Positions 1-8,373 of a stretch of 64,000 bases of DNA are shown here, in pieces. Every line of letters begins with the position of its first letter. Positions within the stretch are counted from its first letter, which is position 1. A program made the translations under genes and the position numbers. The stretch is from Gluconobacter kondonii (GTDB taxonomy: Bacteria > Pseudomonadota > Alphaproteobacteria > Acetobacterales > Acetobacteraceae): positions 217,367-281,366 of the forward strand of contig NZ_BEWP01000004.1 in NCBI RefSeq assembly GCF_002723995.1, in the 5' to 3' direction. Under the pieces are notes generated by a model that was not told the DNA's origin, ran no database searches, and saw nothing but the letters and a program-made list of their open reading frames with translations.

Positions 1-1374
1 TGCAGTTCACGTTCGCATACTGTGTGATCTGCTCATAGGAATTGTAGTTGAACCCGAACAACGCATGATGTGTCCTGTTGAGGAGCTTGAAACTGCCCTA
101 TGCATACACATCCGCGGAACGGGACGTGTTGGAGCCTTTATATTTGGAGATCCCCTGATCCCGGTACTGAAGTGTTCCGGTCGCAGGATTCATTTTGTTC
201 CAAGGCTCGTTATAGAAAGTATTGTAGTCCTGATCATAGAACGTGGCGCGCGCCGTCGCCGTCCAGTCGCCCCAGAGCTTCTGGGTGATGGACGCAATCG
301 TCTGCTCGTCATGTAATTCGAATACCCCCAGCTCTGGCTCGGGTTCGCATCCCGGCTACCGGACCACAGGGTATTGGCCGTGGTCAGCGGCAGACCATAA
401 TAAGGTGCCGTAATGTCCTGCTGCTGGGCGGCATGAGAGACCAGGAATGTGGTCGTGGACGTGACATCTCACTCCAACGCGCCATAGGCCTGCCATTTGC
501 GCGAATGGGAATATTTGTAGAAAAAATGATTGTCCTGATACAGGTCTGCCGTCCGAAAGCGCACGGTTTTCGAGTGGTTCAGCGGAATGGTGATATCCGT
601 ATCCACACGATAATTATCGAAACTGCCCACGCTGGCCGATCCGCCCGCGGCAAAGTTTATACCAGGCTTTTTCGTCACCTGATTGACCACACCACCCGCG
701 CCGCCTCCGCCCTGCAACAGACCGGAAGAGCCACGGAGCACCTCGATCCTGTCATACATCGACAGGTCAAGGGCAGCATTATTCAGCGTCCCAGCAGCGT
801 TGGGCGTGCCATCAATGGACGTCGTGAGCTGATATCCGCGTGAATAATAATTGGAATTGGCCGTAGAGCCCGGAAAGACCAGGATTCCGTTGATCTGCCG
901 CATCGCATCCGCCATCGTCAGCATGTTGGAATCTTCCATACGCTGCTGGGTGATGACCGAAATGGACTGCGGCACGTCCTTGAGCGCCACGGGGCTTTTC
1001 CCCCAGACTTCAACAGCGGGGGCTGTATAGGTGTGGTTGGTGCCCAGAACCTGAATATTTTCGTCTGACGCAGCATCCAGATCTTCGGAAGAGCGAGACG
1101 CGGCTGCGACAGGCGCTGGAGCAGAGACCGTAGCGGGAGCCTTCACAGACTGCGCCAAAGGCTTGTCGGCGCGTCGCAATACCCCGCAATGCACAGGACG
1201 CGACGCCCTGTGTGTGGCATGGCAAACAGACGGGTGGTTTCTGGCGCGCTCTGCAACCGTATCGGCCAAAGCCGCAGGGCATGCGCCCACCACCAGACTG
1301 CCCCAGATCAGAGCATGGTGGGAAATGGCGGAAAAGCCGAGCCGACGGCGAACTGAAATGCCATGCTGTGTCAT
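1..1374 (-). pseudogene. TonB-dependent siderophore-type receptor, decayed and cut by the left edge
   Basis: Reading leftward from the ATG at 1374 there is a signal peptide (hydrophobic run ending at AALA), then a plug domain with VPQSISVITQQ, RGYQLTTSIDG and YDRIEVLRGSSGLLQG, all typical of FhuE/FpvA-type outer-membrane receptors. The frame then meets TGA at 469-471, but receptor-like sequence continues in the same frame (ITAPYYGLPLTTANTLWSGS). Near 312-320 the reading must shift by one base to continue (DEQTIASITQKLWGDWTA), and an in-frame TAG lies at 98-100 before the barrel resumes (GSFKLLNRTHHALFGFNYNS). So there are two nonsense codons and one frameshift inside the barrel. An ATG at 1407 is also possible, but 1374 gives the better signal peptide. 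It lies 120 bp downstream of the copZ-type gene on the same strand, so the ancestral receptor may have been copper-linked; this is inference. Confidence 0.85.
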
Positions 1375-1494
1375 AATGTCTGTCCTAAAGAGACATACCA
1401 GCCCCATGCAACAGCCCGTTCCACGAAAAGCACCGTGTTACGGCATGAGGCCGGCAATGAAACGCTCCTGCTCAGGAGGAGGCGTGCTCCGGCT

Positions 1495-1707
1495 TCAGGA
1501 AACGACGTCAAATCCCGTGTCTTCGACGACGTCCCTGAACGCTGCGGGCGAAACATGGGCCGGGTCGTAAGAGACCGTCACCTTGCCGCCATCCAGCACG
1601 ATATCGACGCCCGTTACGCCATTTACGGCTTCAAGAGCGCGCTGGAGCTTGCCCGAACATCCGTTGCAGGACATGCCCTCTACCGTCATGTGCGCTGTTT
1701 CTGTCAT
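1495..1707 (-). CDS. copZ: CopZ-like copper chaperone (heavy-metal-associated domain)
   Basis: A 70-residue protein made of one heavy-metal-associated domain. The metal loop reads GMSCNGCSGKL near residues 11-21, the MxCxxC pattern of Atx1/CopZ proteins and of the N-terminal domains of copper ATPases. Such proteins carry Cu(I) in the cytoplasm to a P-type ATPase or to a repressor. The start at 1707 is preceded by AAGGA about nine bases upstream; a longer reading up to 1761 adds an uncharacteristic tail. It is divergent from the copper operon and shares with it an intergenic region with three candidate CsoR-type operators. No copper ATPase is encoded in this window, so its client must lie elsewhere. 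Confidence 0.88.
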   Translation of the reverse strand: MTETAHMTVEGMSCNGCSGKLQRALEAVNGVTGVDIVLDGGKVTVSYDPAHVSPAAFRDVVEDTGFDVVS

Positions 1708-1759
1708 GTCACGAAATCCTTGAAAGAGAGAAAAACTCCCCCGGCGAGGGTATATCCAC

Positions 1760-1776
1760 ATACGATTCGGGGGTAT
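1760..1776. promoter_or_regulatory. candidate CsoR-type operator 1
   Basis: The sequence ATACGATTCGGGGGTAT fits ATACC-N7-GGTAT with one mismatch. It lies about 55 bases upstream of the copZ-type start. Two similar 17-bp elements follow at 1848 and 1938, and a CsoR-type repressor is encoded at 5475-5789. The assignment to CsoR is inference from motif form and context. Confidence 0.5.
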
Positions 1777-1847
1777 GGTTTATATAAACATTCACTATAA
1801 AACTATTCTGGCAACCGTTATTATTTAACGATCATATTTTGGTATAT

Positions 1848-1864
1848 ATACCGCACCGGGGTAT
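1848..1864. promoter_or_regulatory. candidate CsoR-type operator 2
   Basis: ATACCGCACCGGGGTAT is a perfect five-base-arm palindrome (ATACC / GGTAT) around seven G/C-rich bases. It overlaps a 12-bp AT palindrome, GGTATATATACC, at 1841-1852, which could contain a -10 element. G/C-tract palindromes flanked by TA are typical of CsoR/RcnR operators. Binding is inferred. Confidence 0.55.
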
Positions 1865-1937
1865 GCAATTTTCATATTACCTCCGAAACAGATTCGACAA
1901 GACAATTTTTTCAGACACGAAAAAATAATCTTTTCCG

Positions 1938-1954
1938 ATCCCCCGGCTGGGTAT
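1938..1954. promoter_or_regulatory. candidate CsoR-type operator 3
   Basis: ATCCCCCGGCTGGGTAT matches the same 17-bp pattern with one mismatch. It lies 63 bases upstream of the first gene of the rightward copper operon, a usual place for a repressor site. Having the same element three times in about 200 bp argues against chance. Confidence 0.5.
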
Positions 1955-2016
1955 AGGGTCACATCAGATTCGAACGATGAATCGCTCCGTTTCTTCCCCT
2001 TCTGTGGTGATTTCTG

Positions 2017-2424
2017 ATGCTCAGGACACATGCCCGGATCTGGATCGGCCTGCTGGCTTGCCTGCTCATGCAGGTGGGGCTGCTGCTTGGCGCATCCACC
2101 GCGCAGGCCAGATCTGAAGCCCCCCACATGACCATGACCCACATCGCCATGACGATGCATCACATGGCCCATCACCAGAAGCCGGATGCCACGGATTGCT
2201 GCAAAACCTCAGCGTTCCACGCGATCCCTCATCCGCAACAGTCTTCCGAAGGCTGCTGCCACACGCATGCGGTCTCGGCCGACCCCATGCTGACAATGGC
2301 GTCCATCCACCCGTCCGGCCCGGCCCATACGGCCGCGCGCGTCTTTGCCTCAGGGCTGCAAGGACGCTTCAGCGGGACGGACTGGATCCCCGCCTCGCCG
2401 CCTCCAAAACTGCACGCAATCTGA
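2017..2424 (+). CDS. exported Met/His/Cys-rich protein, CopL-like (possible DUF2946 relative)
   Basis: A 135-residue protein. Residues 1-32 are a Sec signal peptide (IWIGLLACLLMQVGLLLG, then a cut near TAQA). The mature part has a cluster of Met and His (residues 36-52, MTMTHIAMTMHHMAHH) and two Cys pairs (DCCKT, EGCCHTH), and ends with a proline-rich tail. This is the look of small periplasmic copper-binding proteins such as CopL or DUF2946 members that sit in front of copA. The start has GGTGA six bases upstream. It is the first gene of the rightward copper operon, 87 bp before copA. Copper binding is inferred from composition; the exact family is unsure. Confidence 0.75.
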   Translation: MLRTHARIWIGLLACLLMQVGLLLGASTAQARSEAPHMTMTHIAMTMHHMAHHQKPDATDCCKTSAFHAIPHPQQSSEGCCHTHAVSADPMLTMASIHPSGPAHTAARVFASGLQGRFSGTDWIPASPPPKLHAI

Positions 2425-2511
2425 CACACGCCTGACCGGCGTGGACCCGTCCTGCTGTCCGAAATGGGCATTCAGGGCCTGATCCTCTGTCATTTTTGCG
2501 GATTTTTCCTC

Positions 2512-4350
2512 ATGATCTTTCCGTCCCGCTTCCGGGGCGGCCTTACACGACGGCGTTTCGTGACGGGGATCGGCGCAGGCGGCCTTCTGGCAGCCCTGCC
2601 CCGCACCTCACATGCGCTCTCGTCCACGGCTGTTCCCCTTGGAGGTTCTCCCCTCAGGGCCTCTTCGGGTATCATACCCCCCACCCCTTTTAACCGGTGG
2701 GATCTGAAGGTCGGCCACACGCGCATTTCGCTCGATGGCAAGACCATGCACGCCCCAACTGTCGGCGGCACGGTGCCCGGTCCGATCCTGCGCTTCAAAC
2801 AGGGCGATACCGTCAGCATCAACGTGACCAATACGCTGGATGAACCGACCTCGATCCACTGGCACGGCATCCGCACGCCCGCGAATATGGATGGCGTCCC
2901 GGGGTTGAGTTTCGGCGGCATCGCCCCCGGCGAAACCTTTACCTACCGCTTCAAACTCCATCAGAGCGGCACCTACTGGTATCACAGCCACTCCGGGATG
3001 CAGGAAGCGATGGGCCTGTACGGTGCGATGGTCATCGACCCGCGCCGCCCGGACCCGAACGCCTGCGACCGCGATTACGTCATTTTCCTCGCCGAATGGA
3101 CGGATGTCATGCCCCATGACATCGTCAGCAACCTCAAAATGCAGGACGACTATTACGTCTTCCGCCAGCGCACTGCGGCGTCCTTCCCGAAAGAAGCGCG
3201 CGAAGCCGAAAGTGCGGGTGCGGCCCTCGCGGACCGTCTGGCCTGGTCGAAAATGCGCATGGCCGCGACCGACATCGCAGACGTCTCGGGCGCGATCTAC
3301 ACCTACACGCTGAACGGCCACGCCCCGGACATGAACTGGAGCGGCCTATTCCGGCCCGGCGAGAAGGTGCGTCTGCGCTTCATCAACGGCTCGACCATGA
3401 CATTTTTCGACATCCGGATTCCCGGGCTCGAAATGCTGGTCGTGCAGGCTGACGGCAACGATATCGAACCCATCCCCGTGGACGAGTTCCGCATCGGCGT
3501 AGCGGAAACATACGATGTGATTGTCCAGCCGAAAGACGAGCGCGCCTATGCCATTTTCGCCCAGAGCGAGGACCGCACCGGCTACGCAAGAGGCACCCTT
3601 GCCCCGCGCGAAGGCATGATCGCACCGCTCCCGCCGATGGACCCGCGCCCCGTCCGCACCATGGTGGACATGGGCATGGGAAACATGAAGCCCGGCGAGA
3701 GCATGAAGGACACGGACATGTCGGACGATATGTCCGGCATGAAAATGGGTGGCGACATGGCCGGAATGGACATGCACGGCATGAACATGAAAGGCATGGA
3801 TATGAGCCACATGGCCATGCTGAAAATGGAAGTGGACGACCCCGGCCCGCCGCCCATCAATGTCGAAAACCAGATGCGCGCCATGATGCCCATCGACCGC
3901 ACGGGCAGCCCCGGCGACGGACTGGAGAACAACGGCCGTCGCGTCCTGAACTACAAACAACTCCGCGCCACCCGCCCCGGAGCGGATTTGCGACCGCCAA
4001 CGCGGGAAATCATCCTGCATCTGACCGGCAACATGGAGCGCTATATCTGGGGCTTCAACGGTCGGAAGTTCTCGGAATCCGGCCCGATCCGTCTCAAGCT
4101 TGGCGAGCGTGTGCGCTTCACGCTCATCAACGACACCATGATGGAACATCCAATCCATTTGCACGGTCTATGGAGCGAACTGGAAAATGGTCAGGGCGAT
4201 TACCGTCCCTACAAGCACACCATCATTTCCCAGCCGGGCTCGAAGCTGAGCTATCTCGTGACGGCCGATACCCCCGGCATGTGGGCGTATCACTGCCACC
4301 TGATGTATCACATGGATCTGGGCATGTTCCGCACGGTGATCGTGGCATGA
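2512..4350 (+). CDS. copA: multicopper oxidase, periplasmic copper resistance protein CopA
   Basis: A 612-residue exported multicopper oxidase that probably oxidises Cu(I) to the less harmful Cu(II) in the periplasm. The N-terminus has a twin-arginine signal (TRRRFVTG, then a hydrophobic stretch ending HALS). All four copper-ligand motifs are present: HWHG near residue 116, HSHSG near 158, HPIHLHG near 546 and HCHLMYHMDLGMFR near 594. A Met-rich insertion (MDMGMGNMK to MDMSHMAM) spans about residues 385-445, as in PcoA/CopA. The ATG at 2512 puts the Tat motif close to the N-terminus; an ATG at 2464 is possible but has no better ribosome site. Its stop overlaps the start of copB (ATGA), so the two are probably translationally coupled. 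Confidence 0.95.
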   Translation: MIFPSRFRGGLTRRRFVTGIGAGGLLAALPRTSHALSSTAVPLGGSPLRASSGIIPPTPFNRWDLKVGHTRISLDGKTMHAPTVGGTVPGPILRFKQGDTVSINVTNTLDEPTSIHWHGIRTPANMDGVPGLSFGGIAPGETFTYRFKLHQSGTYWYHSHSGMQEAMGLYGAMVIDPRRPDPNACDRDYVIFLAEWTDVMPHDIVSNLKMQDDYYVFRQRTAASFPKEAREAESAGAALADRLAWSKMRMAATDIADVSGAIYTYTLNGHAPDMNWSGLFRPGEKVRLRFINGSTMTFFDIRIPGLEMLVVQADGNDIEPIPVDEFRIGVAETYDVIVQPKDERAYAIFAQSEDRTGYARGTLAPREGMIAPLPPMDPRPVRTMVDMGMGNMKPGESMKDTDMSDDMSGMKMGGDMAGMDMHGMNMKGMDMSHMAMLKMEVDDPGPPPINVENQMRAMMPIDRTGSPGDGLENNGRRVLNYKQLRATRPGADLRPPTREIILHLTGNMERYIWGFNGRKFSESGPIRLKLGERVRFTLINDTMMEHPIHLHGLWSELENGQGDYRPYKHTIISQPGSKLSYLVTADTPGMWAYHCHLMYHMDLGMFRTVIVA

Positions 4351-5120
4351 AACACGCTCTTTCTCTCGTGGTTCTGTCCATTCTCGCCCTGGCCGGAACG
4401 GCCCACGCCGACCAGCCGGTCTATCATGCCACCGATGCGCCGGAAGCAACCCCCGTCGTCTATATTGGCGGTATCAAACCCGCTATGGATCAGGGCACCT
4501 GGCTGCACGGCATCTTCAACCAGCTTGAAGGCCGCTATGCGCCCGGCGGCACCGATTTCCGCTGGGACGGCGAAGCGTGGTTCGGCGGCGATTACAACAA
4601 GATCTGGCTCAAATCCGAAGGCACGCTGGAGAAAGGCCGCCTAAGCGATGGCGATCATGAACTGCTCTATACGCGCTCGATTTCGTCCTACTGGAACCTT
4701 CAAGGCGGCGTGCGGATGGACCTCGATGACGGCCCGACCCGCACATGGGGCGCGTTCGGCGTTCAGGGTCTGGCGCTCTACGAGTTCGAGTTCGAGGCCA
4801 CGGCCTATGTCAGCGATCGCGGACGTTTCGCCGCCCGTGTGGAAGGCTCTTACGACTTCCTCCTGACCAACCGCCTGATCCTTCAGCCGCAGGCCGAGTT
4901 CAATTTCTACACGAAGTCCGACGCAGGGCGTCAGGCTGGCGCCGGTCTGTCGGATGTCGATGCCGGCCTGCGCCTGCGATACGAACTCTGGCGGAAATTC
5001 GCGCCTTATGTGGCCGTAACCTACTCCGGATATCTCACACAAGCCCGCCGGATCACCCGTGACCAGCACGACGACACCGGCTCCGTCCGCTTCAGCCTCG
5101 GCGTCCGAAGCTGGTTCTGA
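4347..5120 (+). CDS. copB: outer-membrane copper resistance protein CopB
   Basis: A 257-residue protein with a Sec signal peptide (MKHALSLVVLSILALAGTAHA). The mature part shows CopB/PcoB features: GGIKPAMDQGTWLHGIFNQLEGRYAPGG, WDGEAWFGGDYNKIWLKSEG, alternating amphipathic strands and a final aromatic residue (GVRSWF), fitting an outer-membrane barrel. The N-terminal Met-rich repeats of longer CopB proteins are missing; Met-rich tracts are instead found in the two small neighbours and in CopA. The ATG at 4347 overlaps the copA stop. The precise function of CopB in copper handling is not settled for the family. Confidence 0.93.
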   Translation: MKHALSLVVLSILALAGTAHADQPVYHATDAPEATPVVYIGGIKPAMDQGTWLHGIFNQLEGRYAPGGTDFRWDGEAWFGGDYNKIWLKSEGTLEKGRLSDGDHELLYTRSISSYWNLQGGVRMDLDDGPTRTWGAFGVQGLALYEFEFEATAYVSDRGRFAARVEGSYDFLLTNRLILQPQAEFNFYTKSDAGRQAGAGLSDVDAGLRLRYELWRKFAPYVAVTYSGYLTQARRITRDQHDDTGSVRFSLGVRSWF

Positions 5121-5152
5121 TTCCAACACCCCATAAAAGAAAGTCACACATC

Positions 5153-5470
5153 ATGCGCAAGACCCTCCTCGCACTGACCGCCCTCCTCGCAACCGGCACG
5201 GCCTACGCCGCCCCCTCCATGCCCGGCATGGATATGAGCCATATAGAGATGGGCGGTAAAAACGCCATGACCATGTCGTCCCCCAAAACGCAGGACCCGA
5301 TGGCCGGACTGAACATGGATCAGCAGATGACCCTATGTGCGCATCTTGAGACGCTCAGCAAACAGAACAGCCCGCTGACGCCGAAGATGAAGCAGCAGCG
5401 CGCCGCCTGTCAGAAAATGGATATGGGCATGACGAGCCAGCCCGCCCCCGGCGAAACGCTGGACCGCTGA
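5153..5470 (+). CDS. small exported Met-rich protein of the copper operon
   Basis: A 105-residue protein with a clear signal peptide (residues 1-20, ending AYAAP). The mature protein has Met clusters MPGMDMSHIEMGG and MDMGMTS flanking a helical middle with two Cys (TLCAHLETL and RAACQKMD) at a spacing that could form a disulfide or a metal site. I do not recognise a named family. It begins 32 bases after copB and runs in the same direction, so it is very probably the last gene of the copper operon and binds Cu(I) in the periplasm; this role is inferred from composition and context. Confidence 0.75.
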   Translation: MRKTLLALTALLATGTAYAAPSMPGMDMSHIEMGGKNAMTMSSPKTQDPMAGLNMDQQMTLCAHLETLSKQNSPLTPKMKQQRAACQKMDMGMTSQPAPGETLDR

Positions 5471-5480
5471 TTCGTCAGCG
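5465..5480. terminator. short hairpin joining two convergent stop codons
   Basis: CGCTGATTCGTCAGCG forms a perfect six-base stem with a TTCG loop, which is an unusually stable tetraloop in RNA. The stem contains the TGA stop of the Met-rich protein and, on the other strand, the TGA stop of the CsoR gene. No T-run follows, so it is at best a weak two-way terminator or an mRNA 3'-end protector. Confidence 0.35.
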
Positions 5481-5789
5481 CATCATCCGGCGAACGACCT
5501 GGAGAAGCTCGTCGATGGCGCCTTCTCCACCGTCTTCCTGCACCGCGCGGCGCACGCAGCCATTGGCGTGGGACGACAGGATCTGGATGGACACACCATC
5601 CAGAGCCGACTTGATGGCGGAAATCTGGGTCAGGATATCCACGCAGTAGCGGTCGTTCTCGATCATGTTGAGAACACCACCGACCTGCCCCTCGATCCGA
5701 CGCACGCGGTTCGTTAAGGCTTTCTTGCGAGGCTGCTCGACGCGACGGCCGTCATCGTCCACGGGCGCACAATTCTCGCAGACATACAT
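5475..5789 (-). CDS. csoR: CsoR/FrmR-family metal-sensing repressor, probably copper-responsive
   Basis: A 104-residue all-helical repressor of the DUF156 family. It has the family core NRVRRIEGQVGGVLNMIENDRYCVDILTQ, followed by SIQILSSHANGCV. The Cys in YCVD, the His in SHANG and the Cys four residues later match the Cys-His-Cys Cu(I) ligand set of CsoR rather than the formaldehyde-sensing or Ni/Co pattern. There is an extra N-terminal CENC motif. The ATG at 5789 has AGAAAGA upstream; an in-frame ATG at 5816 adds nine residues but lacks a good ribosome site. It is convergent with the copper operon, and three candidate operators lie between copZ and that operon. None was seen in its own upstream region. 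Confidence 0.9.
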   Translation of the reverse strand: MYVCENCAPVDDDGRRVEQPRKKALTNRVRRIEGQVGGVLNMIENDRYCVDILTQISAIKSALDGVSIQILSSHANGCVRRAVQEDGGEGAIDELLQVVRRMMR

Positions 5790-6255
5790 TGCATGTTCTT
5801 TCTGGAATAGTGCCATTCCTGGATCCGCCCTTTAGTCAGACATTCGAACATCACTCATGGGTCCATGTCCGCCCATCGGGGTCCGCCTTCAAGCGCACCC
5901 GTAACGCGTGTGTATGCCCCGCTACGTCGGGAATTGCCAGTCCGCAGACGCCGATCCGCCTTTTCCCGATCGAAAAAACCGAGTCTCCCACAGGAAAACG
6001 GGCCTCCTGTTGCGTCAGTAAGGTGCAGATATTCCGTTTCAATATGGGATGTTGCTCCGGCCTATGTCCCGTCAGCAGGGATTTTCGTAAAATTTATTAT
6101 AAAATCCGGCGATTTCTCCAGTCCCAGACAGTGCCCCGGACCGCACTTGATGCAAATCATTCTCACTCCCCTTCCCGGACGGGCCGGATGCGCCTATCTA
6201 GAACGTAGGACGGAGCCTGTGAGCCTCCGTGCATACTCACCGAGGTACGGAACTG
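5790..6255. other. 466-bp intergenic region between csoR and feoA (divergent)
   Basis: This holds the promoters of the leftward csoR gene and of the rightward feoA gene. Only the Fur-like box near 6146-6164 stands out. A TTG-started leftward frame (5851-6042) is open but has no ribosome site and no recognisable domain, so I do not call it. Confidence 0.6.
6146..6164. promoter_or_regulatory. candidate Fur box upstream of feoA
   Basis: CTTGATGCAAATCATTCTC matches 13 of 19 positions of the classical GATAATGATAATCATTATC box, with the right half matching best (AATCATTCTC). It is about 90 bases upstream of feoA, where iron repression of a ferrous uptake operon is expected. Binding is inferred. Confidence 0.45.
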
Positions 6256-6498
6256 ATGTTGTATCTGGATACACTGCCCAAGGGCGGACATGCCGTGATC
6301 GAAAAGGTCGAACAGCGTGCGCCTCTGGACCCGATCGCCACACGCCTCGGCGAACTGGGCTTCGTGCCCGGCGAAGCCGTACAGGTCGTCGCGACCGGTC
6401 CGATGGGCAGAGATCCGATTGCCGTGCGTCTGGGCACATCACGCTTTGCTCTGCGCCGTGGCGAAGCCGCCCGCGTCGGCCTGCGGACCGTTTCCTGA
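6256..6498 (+). CDS. feoA: ferrous iron transport protein A
   Basis: An 80-residue SH3-like protein: LYLDTLPKGGHAVIEKVE, then RLGELGFVPGEAVQVVATGPMGRDPIAVRLG and FALRRGEAARVGL. This is the normal FeoA fold and length. FeoA is a small cytoplasmic partner needed for full Fe(II) uptake by FeoB. The ATG at 6256 is chosen because it begins directly at the conserved domain and has GAGG about twelve bases upstream; a start at 6229 would add nine unrelated residues. The stop is six bases before feoB. Confidence 0.93.
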   Translation: MLYLDTLPKGGHAVIEKVEQRAPLDPIATRLGELGFVPGEAVQVVATGPMGRDPIAVRLGTSRFALRRGEAARVGLRTVS

Positions 6499-6504
6499 CA
6501 CCCC

Positions 6505-8373
6505 ATGAGTGCAACCGAGTCCCCGCAGACACCCGCGTCCTCTCTGCATATCGCCCTCGTCGGAAATCCGAACTGCGGCAAGACCTCCCTGTTCAACCAG
6601 CTGACGGGCAGCCGTCAGAAAGTCGCCAACTACGCGGGCGTCACGGTTGAGCGCAAGGAAGGCTTCTTCACCACACCCAACGGCCGCGCCATCCGCGTAC
6701 TCGACCTGCCGGGCGCCTACAGCCTTGATTCGACGAGTCCGGACGAGGACGTCACACGTGATGTCTGTCTCGGCCGCCACCGGACCGAACCCCGCCCGGA
6801 AATGTTGGTCGCCGTTATTTCGGCGACCAATCTGCGGCTGCATCTGCGCTTCCTTCTGGAACTGAAGCAGCTGGGCCTCCCCGTCGTCGTCGCACTGAGC
6901 ATGATGGACGAAGCCCGCCGCCACGGCCTTCAGATTGACGTCGCCGGATTGCAGGCCGATCTGGGTATCCCCATCGTCCCCGTGATCAGCCTCAACCGCG
7001 CAGGCGTGATGCCGCTGCTTCAGGCACTGGATCTGCCCTTTCCGGCTCCGCCCGTGCCTCTTCCGGCAGGGCTCGATCCGCATATGGAAGTCCGGCGGCT
7101 GCTCGCGACCTATGTCGTCGATCCCGCCTCCGGAACGGACCGCCTGACGGACCGGCTGGACCGCGTGTTCCTGCATCCGGTCTGGGGCCCGGTCATTCTT
7201 CTGATCGTGCTGTTCGTCATGTTCCAGACCGTCTTCGCTTGGGCGCAACCGCTCATGGACGGTCTGGGCAATGGCATCTCGCTCTTTGGAGAAATCGTTC
7301 TCAAACCGCTTCCGGGCGGCGTCCTGCACAGTCTTCTGGCGGACGGTGTGCTGGCGGGTGCGGGCACGGTCATCGTGTTCCTGCCGCAGATCCTCATCCT
7401 GTTTTTGTGGATTCTGGCGCTTGAGGAATCCGGCTATCTGCCACGCGCGGCCTTCCTGCTCGACCGGCTGATGGCGCTGGCGGGGCTGAGCGGACGCTCC
7501 TTCATTCCCCTGCTGTCGAGCTTCGCCTGCGCCATTCCCGGCATCATGGCGGCCCGCACGATCCAGAACCCGCGGGACCGTCTGGTCACGATCCTGATCG
7601 CACCGCTCATGACCTGCTCGGCACGCCTGCCGGTCTATACGCTGCTGATCGGCGCGTTTGTGCCACACCGGAGCGTGCTCGGGATCTTCGGCCTTCAGGG
7701 GCTGGTGCTGTTCGGGCTCTATGCCGTCGCCATCATCAGCGGCGTGATCGCCGCGCGGGTCATGACGCGGGGTGTGAAGTCCGAAGAACATCCGCTGCTG
7801 CTCGAACTGCCGTCCTATCGCCGCCCGAATCTCAGGAGCCTTGCGCTCGGACTGTGGCAACAGGCGGTGATGTTCCTCTCCCGCGTCGGCACGATCATCG
7901 TCACGCTGAACGTGCTGCTCTGGGCGCTGTCGAGCTTCCCGCTCCCCCCCGCAGGCGCACCGGGACCGGCCATCGATTACAGTCTGGCAGGACGGATCGG
8001 ACATCTGATGCAGTGGGTTTTCGCACCCATCGGCTTCAACTGGCAGATCTGCGTTTCGCTCATCCCCGGCCTTGCAGCGCGTGAAGTGGCAGTCAGTTCG
8101 CTGGCCACCGTTTATGCCATCGGAGCCACCGATGACGGCGCGGCCGACAGGCTCCTGCCCCTGCTCTCAACGCAGTGGAGCATGGCCACGGCCTTCTCGC
8201 TGCTGGCCTGGTATGTTTATGCGCCGCAATGCATTTCGACGCTGGCTGTCATGCGTCGGGAAACCGGATCGATCAAAACCGTTCTGGGGGCTGCGGCGTA
8301 TCTGTTCGGTCTGGCCTATCTGGCCGCATTCCTGACCTATCACATCACCCGCGCCATTACGGGAGTTCCCTGA
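6505..8373 (+). CDS. feoB: ferrous iron transporter FeoB
   Basis: A 622-residue inner-membrane Fe(II) permease with an N-terminal G domain. G1 is GNPNCGKTSLFN near residues 20-31, and G3 is DLPGAYSLDS. The membrane part shows two repeated Gate motifs (LPRAAFLLDRLMALAGLSGRSFIPLLSSFACAIPG and LAAREVAVSSLATVYA) and about ten hydrophobic segments. The protein is shorter than the E. coli form, mostly in the linker. The stop overlaps the start of the next small gene (TGATG), giving a feoA-feoB-partner operon that ends at a strong terminator. Confidence 0.97.
   Translation: MSATESPQTPASSLHIALVGNPNCGKTSLFNQLTGSRQKVANYAGVTVERKEGFFTTPNGRAIRVLDLPGAYSLDSTSPDEDVTRDVCLGRHRTEPRPEMLVAVISATNLRLHLRFLLELKQLGLPVVVALSMMDEARRHGLQIDVAGLQADLGIPIVPVISLNRAGVMPLLQALDLPFPAPPVPLPAGLDPHMEVRRLLATYVVDPASGTDRLTDRLDRVFLHPVWGPVILLIVLFVMFQTVFAWAQPLMDGLGNGISLFGEIVLKPLPGGVLHSLLADGVLAGAGTVIVFLPQILILFLWILALEESGYLPRAAFLLDRLMALAGLSGRSFIPLLSSFACAIPGIMAARTIQNPRDRLVTILIAPLMTCSARLPVYTLLIGAFVPHRSVLGIFGLQGLVLFGLYAVAIISGVIAARVMTRGVKSEEHPLLLELPSYRRPNLRSLALGLWQQAVMFLSRVGTIIVTLNVLLWALSSFPLPPAGAPGPAIDYSLAGRIGHLMQWVFAPIGFNWQICVSLIPGLAAREVAVSSLATVYAIGATDDGAADRLLPLLSTQWSMATAFSLLAWYVYAPQCISTLAVMRRETGSIKTVLGAAAYLFGLAYLAAFLTYHITRAITGVP

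Noticed and set aside
2667..2679. GGGTATCATACCC palindrome inside copA
   Set aside because: It has the arms of the operator motif in the opposite order, lies in coding sequence and fits the codons; probably chance.
5851..6042. 63-residue leftward frame upstream of csoR
   Set aside because: It has a TTG start, no ribosome site and no recognisable motif; more likely spacer DNA.
6439..8004. 521-residue frame antisense to feoB
   Set aside because: It is a shadow of the feoB codons in high-GC DNA, with the His/Arg/Gln-rich composition typical of false frames.
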